Assembly: GCA_902797495.1 (NCBI GenBank)
Contig: CADBTH010000031.1
Location: 1 to 8,779, forward strand
Length of the DNA stretch: 8,779 nucleotides
From: an uncultured Ruminococcus sp.
Lineage (GTDB): Bacteria > Bacillota > Clostridia > Oscillospirales > CAG-272
Direction: 5' to 3'
Notes under the pieces: model-generated
What the model was told of the DNA's origin: nothing
The model's input: the letters and a program-made list of their open reading frames with translations, nothing else
Databases searched by the model: none
Made by a program: the position numbers and the translations under genes
In this document: positions 7,164 to 8,779 of the stretch, in pieces
How the letters are laid out: every line of letters begins with the position of its first letter
Numbering within the stretch: position 1 is the stretch's first letter

Positions 7164-7235
7164 TACATATCGGGAATATTAAAAGAAACAATAAAAATGA
7201 CGGCGCCGCCTCTTTCAGGAATTCGCATTTTTCTG

Positions 7236-7264
7236 TTGCATATTCGCGCCGGGTCGGATATAAT
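7236..7264 (+). promoter_or_regulatory. Promoter of murD
   Basis: A perfect TATAAT (7259-7264) has a poor -35 (TTGCAT, 7236-7241, 3 of 6 matches) 17 bases upstream. Transcription would begin near 7271, leaving about 28 bases before the murD ATG at 7299. The weak -35 contrasts with the strong divergent operon promoter and may mean low basal output or help from an activator. The latter is inference. Confidence 0.7.
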
Positions 7265-7298
7265 AGACTATACGATGTCGATATTTGTCGGAGGAAAA

Positions 7299-8720
7299 AT
7301 GAAAGACGTTACGGAAATACTTAAAGCGCGGTTTGAAGGAAAGAGGGCGGTACTGCTCGGAGCGGGAGTTTCCAACGCTCCGCTGGCAAGATTCCTCTCT
7401 TCGTTCGGCGCGAAAATCGAGATAAGAGACAAAAAGAGCAGGGACGAAATGAAGCCCGAGACCGTCGCGGAATTCGACTCGGTCGGAGCAGAATTCATCA
7501 CGGGAGAGGGCTACCTCGACGGGATAGACGCGGACTTCGTCTTCCGTTCTCCCGGCTTCAGACCGGATACCGATGGGATAGTGAACGCCGTGAAGAGCGG
7601 CTCCGTCCTGACGGCGGAAATGGACCTTTTTACAGAGCTTTGCCCCGCCCATCTGATAGGGGTAACGGGAAGCGACGGAAAGAGCACAACGACGACGGTC
7701 ATATACGAGATGCTGAAGCGCGCCGTCGGAGATGAGAACGCCTACCTCGGCGGCAATATCGGTTTCCCCCTGCTCGACAGGATCTGCGCCATGAACGACT
7801 CCTCTTACGTATCCTGCGAGCTCTCGAGCTTTCAGCTCATGACGGTCTCGTCTCCCGTTGAAGTCGCGGTCATAACGAATATCACCCCGAATCACCTCAA
7901 CTGGCATACAGGTATGCAGGAATATATCGACGCGAAAGCGAATATCCTCAAAGGAGTCCGCCGCGCGGTACTCAACTTCGGATGTGAGATAACAAGGGAG
8001 CTCGGAAAGAGGTGCGCGTGCCCCGTCACGTATTTCTCAAAAAATCCGATCTCTCCCGACGATATTGAAGAAAAGGACAGCCTGATCACCCTCGACGGCG
8101 ACGACGTCGTATTCTTCGAGAAGAAGACCGGCGTCCGCCGCGTCATAATGAAGAGACAGGACATCCTGATCCCCGGACTCCACAACTGCGAAAACTATAT
8201 GGCGGCGTCCGCTGCCGTTCAGGGGATAGTCTCGGACGAGGATATACTCTCGGTCGCGCGATCGTTCGGCGGAGTAAAGCACCGCTTTGAGCTCGTGAGA
8301 GTCCTCGACGGGGTATATTATTATAATAGCTCGATCGACTCGTCTCCCACGAGAACGATCGCCGCTCTCTCGAATCTCACGGACAAACCGATCAACGTCA
8401 TCCTCGGCGGCTCCGATAAGAATCTCTCCTACGATCCGCTCGCCGAGGCGATCGCCTCCCACGGTAACGTGAGGAGCGTCACCGTCACAGGACAGTCCGC
8501 GCCGAAGATACTCGCCTCTCTCGAAAAATACGGGGTCGAGAGTCACGGCGTCAAGGTGACCCATATCGATCCGTTCAAAGACGCGGTGCTCGCCGCGGCG
8601 GCAAACGCGAAGAGCGGCGACGCGGTGATCCTCTCTCCCGCCTCCGCCTCATTCGATTCTTTCCCCAACTTCGAGGTCAGAGGAGAATACTTCAAGGAAA
8701 TAGTAAATTCGCTCGAATAA
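7299..8720 (+). CDS. murD: UDP-N-acetylmuramoyl-L-alanine--D-glutamate ligase MurD
   Basis: Cytoplasmic ATP-dependent ligase that adds D-glutamate to UDP-MurNAc-L-Ala in peptidoglycan precursor synthesis. It has 473 residues, slightly longer than the usual ~450. The N-terminal Rossmann-like UDP-substrate domain contains AVLLGAGVSNAPLARFL (17-33). The central ATPase domain carries P-loop GVTGSDGKSTTT (121-132), GGNIG (151-155), ELSSFQL (174-180), ITNITPNHLNWH (192-203) and YIDAKANIL (209-217), whose K213 is the likely carbamylated lysine. GLHNCENYMAA (293-303) and GVKHRFE (325-331) follow. The C-terminal domain has YNSSIDSSPTRT (342-353), ILGGSDKN (368-375) and LSPASASFDSFPNFEVRG (445-462). 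The start is ATG 7299, with GGAGG (7290-7294) 4 bases upstream; in-frame starts at 7197 and 7275 lie before or too close to the transcription start. SDGK and SIDSSP differ from the E. coli TNGK and SKATN forms, consistent with the clostridial MurD type. It stands outside any visible dcw cluster. Confidence 0.96.
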   Translation: MKDVTEILKARFEGKRAVLLGAGVSNAPLARFLSSFGAKIEIRDKKSRDEMKPETVAEFDSVGAEFITGEGYLDGIDADFVFRSPGFRPDTDGIVNAVKSGSVLTAEMDLFTELCPAHLIGVTGSDGKSTTTTVIYEMLKRAVGDENAYLGGNIGFPLLDRICAMNDSSYVSCELSSFQLMTVSSPVEVAVITNITPNHLNWHTGMQEYIDAKANILKGVRRAVLNFGCEITRELGKRCACPVTYFSKNPISPDDIEEKDSLITLDGDDVVFFEKKTGVRRVIMKRQDILIPGLHNCENYMAASAAVQGIVSDEDILSVARSFGGVKHRFELVRVLDGVYYYNSSIDSSPTRTIAALSNLTDKPINVILGGSDKNLSYDPLAEAIASHGNVRSVTVTGQSAPKILASLEKYGVESHGVKVTHIDPFKDAVLAAAANAKSGDAVILSPASASFDSFPNFEVRGEYFKEIVNSLE

Positions 8721-8727
8721 ACAATGT

Positions 8728-8764
8728 TGCGGAGCCGATACGGCTCCGCATTTTTCTTTTTCAA
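8728..8764 (+). terminator. Intrinsic terminator of murD
   Basis: TGCGGAGCCG (8728-8737) pairs perfectly with CGGCTCCGCA (8741-8750) around an ATA loop and is followed by TTTTTCTTTTTC. It starts 8 bases after the murD stop codon, so murD is transcribed alone. Confidence 0.95.
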
Positions 8765-8770
8765 ATATGC

Positions 8771-8776
8771 TTGACA
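8771..8776 (+). promoter_or_regulatory. Probable -35 box of a promoter cut by the window edge
   Basis: A perfect TTGACA directly after the murD terminator, in AT-rich sequence. The -10 box would lie outside the window, so this is only a partial call for the next plus-strand transcription unit. Confidence 0.45.
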
Positions 8777-8779
8777 AAA

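Noticed and set aside
7105..7191. Extended N-terminus of the DUF2232 protein (29 extra residues)
   Set aside because: The extra stretch contains the operon promoter (7135-7163), so it would not be transcribed. The ATG at 7104 has a good Shine-Dalgarno site.
7197..7298. Extended N-terminus of MurD (34 extra residues)
   Set aside because: The stretch contains the murD promoter TATAAT. ATG 7299 has GGAGG just upstream and gives the usual MurD beginning.

Overview
The window looks like ordinary chromosomal housekeeping DNA from a low-G+C-phylum (Bacillota) bacterium, most likely a Clostridia / Oscillospirales-type gut anaerobe. Three things point there. The gene order DUF2232(YybS)-gdpP-rplI-dnaB is the conserved Bacillota order known from Bacillus subtilis. 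The MurD is of the form that carries GSDGK in its P-loop, which I associate with Clostridia. The coding DNA is fairly GC-rich, while the intergenic regions are very AT-rich and carry near-consensus sigma-A-type promoters. I see no mobile element, CRISPR array, prophage gene or sign of horizontal transfer, and the genes shown here are all intact.

Layout from left to right. (1) A tRNA-Arg(ACG) gene on the minus strand (12-87) with an almost perfect promoter (104-132). (2) An AT-rich intergenic region with a promoter (237-265) driving a plus-strand gene (365-2119). That gene encodes a membrane-anchored, SurA/PrsA-like foldase relative with a long Asp/Thr/Ala-rich insert. (3) A bidirectional terminator (2140-2177) that separates it from the convergent minus-strand operon. 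(4) The operon, read right to left: a DUF2232/YybS-type membrane protein (7104-6073), the c-di-AMP phosphodiesterase gdpP (6039-4024, TTG start), ribosomal protein L9 rplI (4005-3562) and replicative helicase dnaB (3531-2185). Gaps are 18-33 bases, and one strong promoter (7135-7163) lies upstream of the first gene. (5) A 194-base divergent promoter region. (6) murD on the plus strand (7299-8720), alone, with its own promoter and a strong terminator (8728-8764). (7) A perfect TTGACA at 8771-8776, probably the -35 box of a gene just outside the window.

How the genes work together: the minus-strand operon joins second-messenger turnover (GdpP), translation (L9) and replication (DnaB), with an integral membrane protein of unknown biochemical role as the leading gene. 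MurD adds D-Glu during peptidoglycan precursor synthesis. The first plus-strand protein probably assists folding of secreted or surface proteins outside the membrane. c-di-AMP level is known to affect cell-wall homeostasis in Bacillota, so the divergent murD/gdpP arrangement is suggestive, but co-regulation is only inference.

I did not find a convincing undescribed system. The most unusual feature is the acidic low-complexity insert that appears to split a degenerate parvulin-like domain in the first protein.
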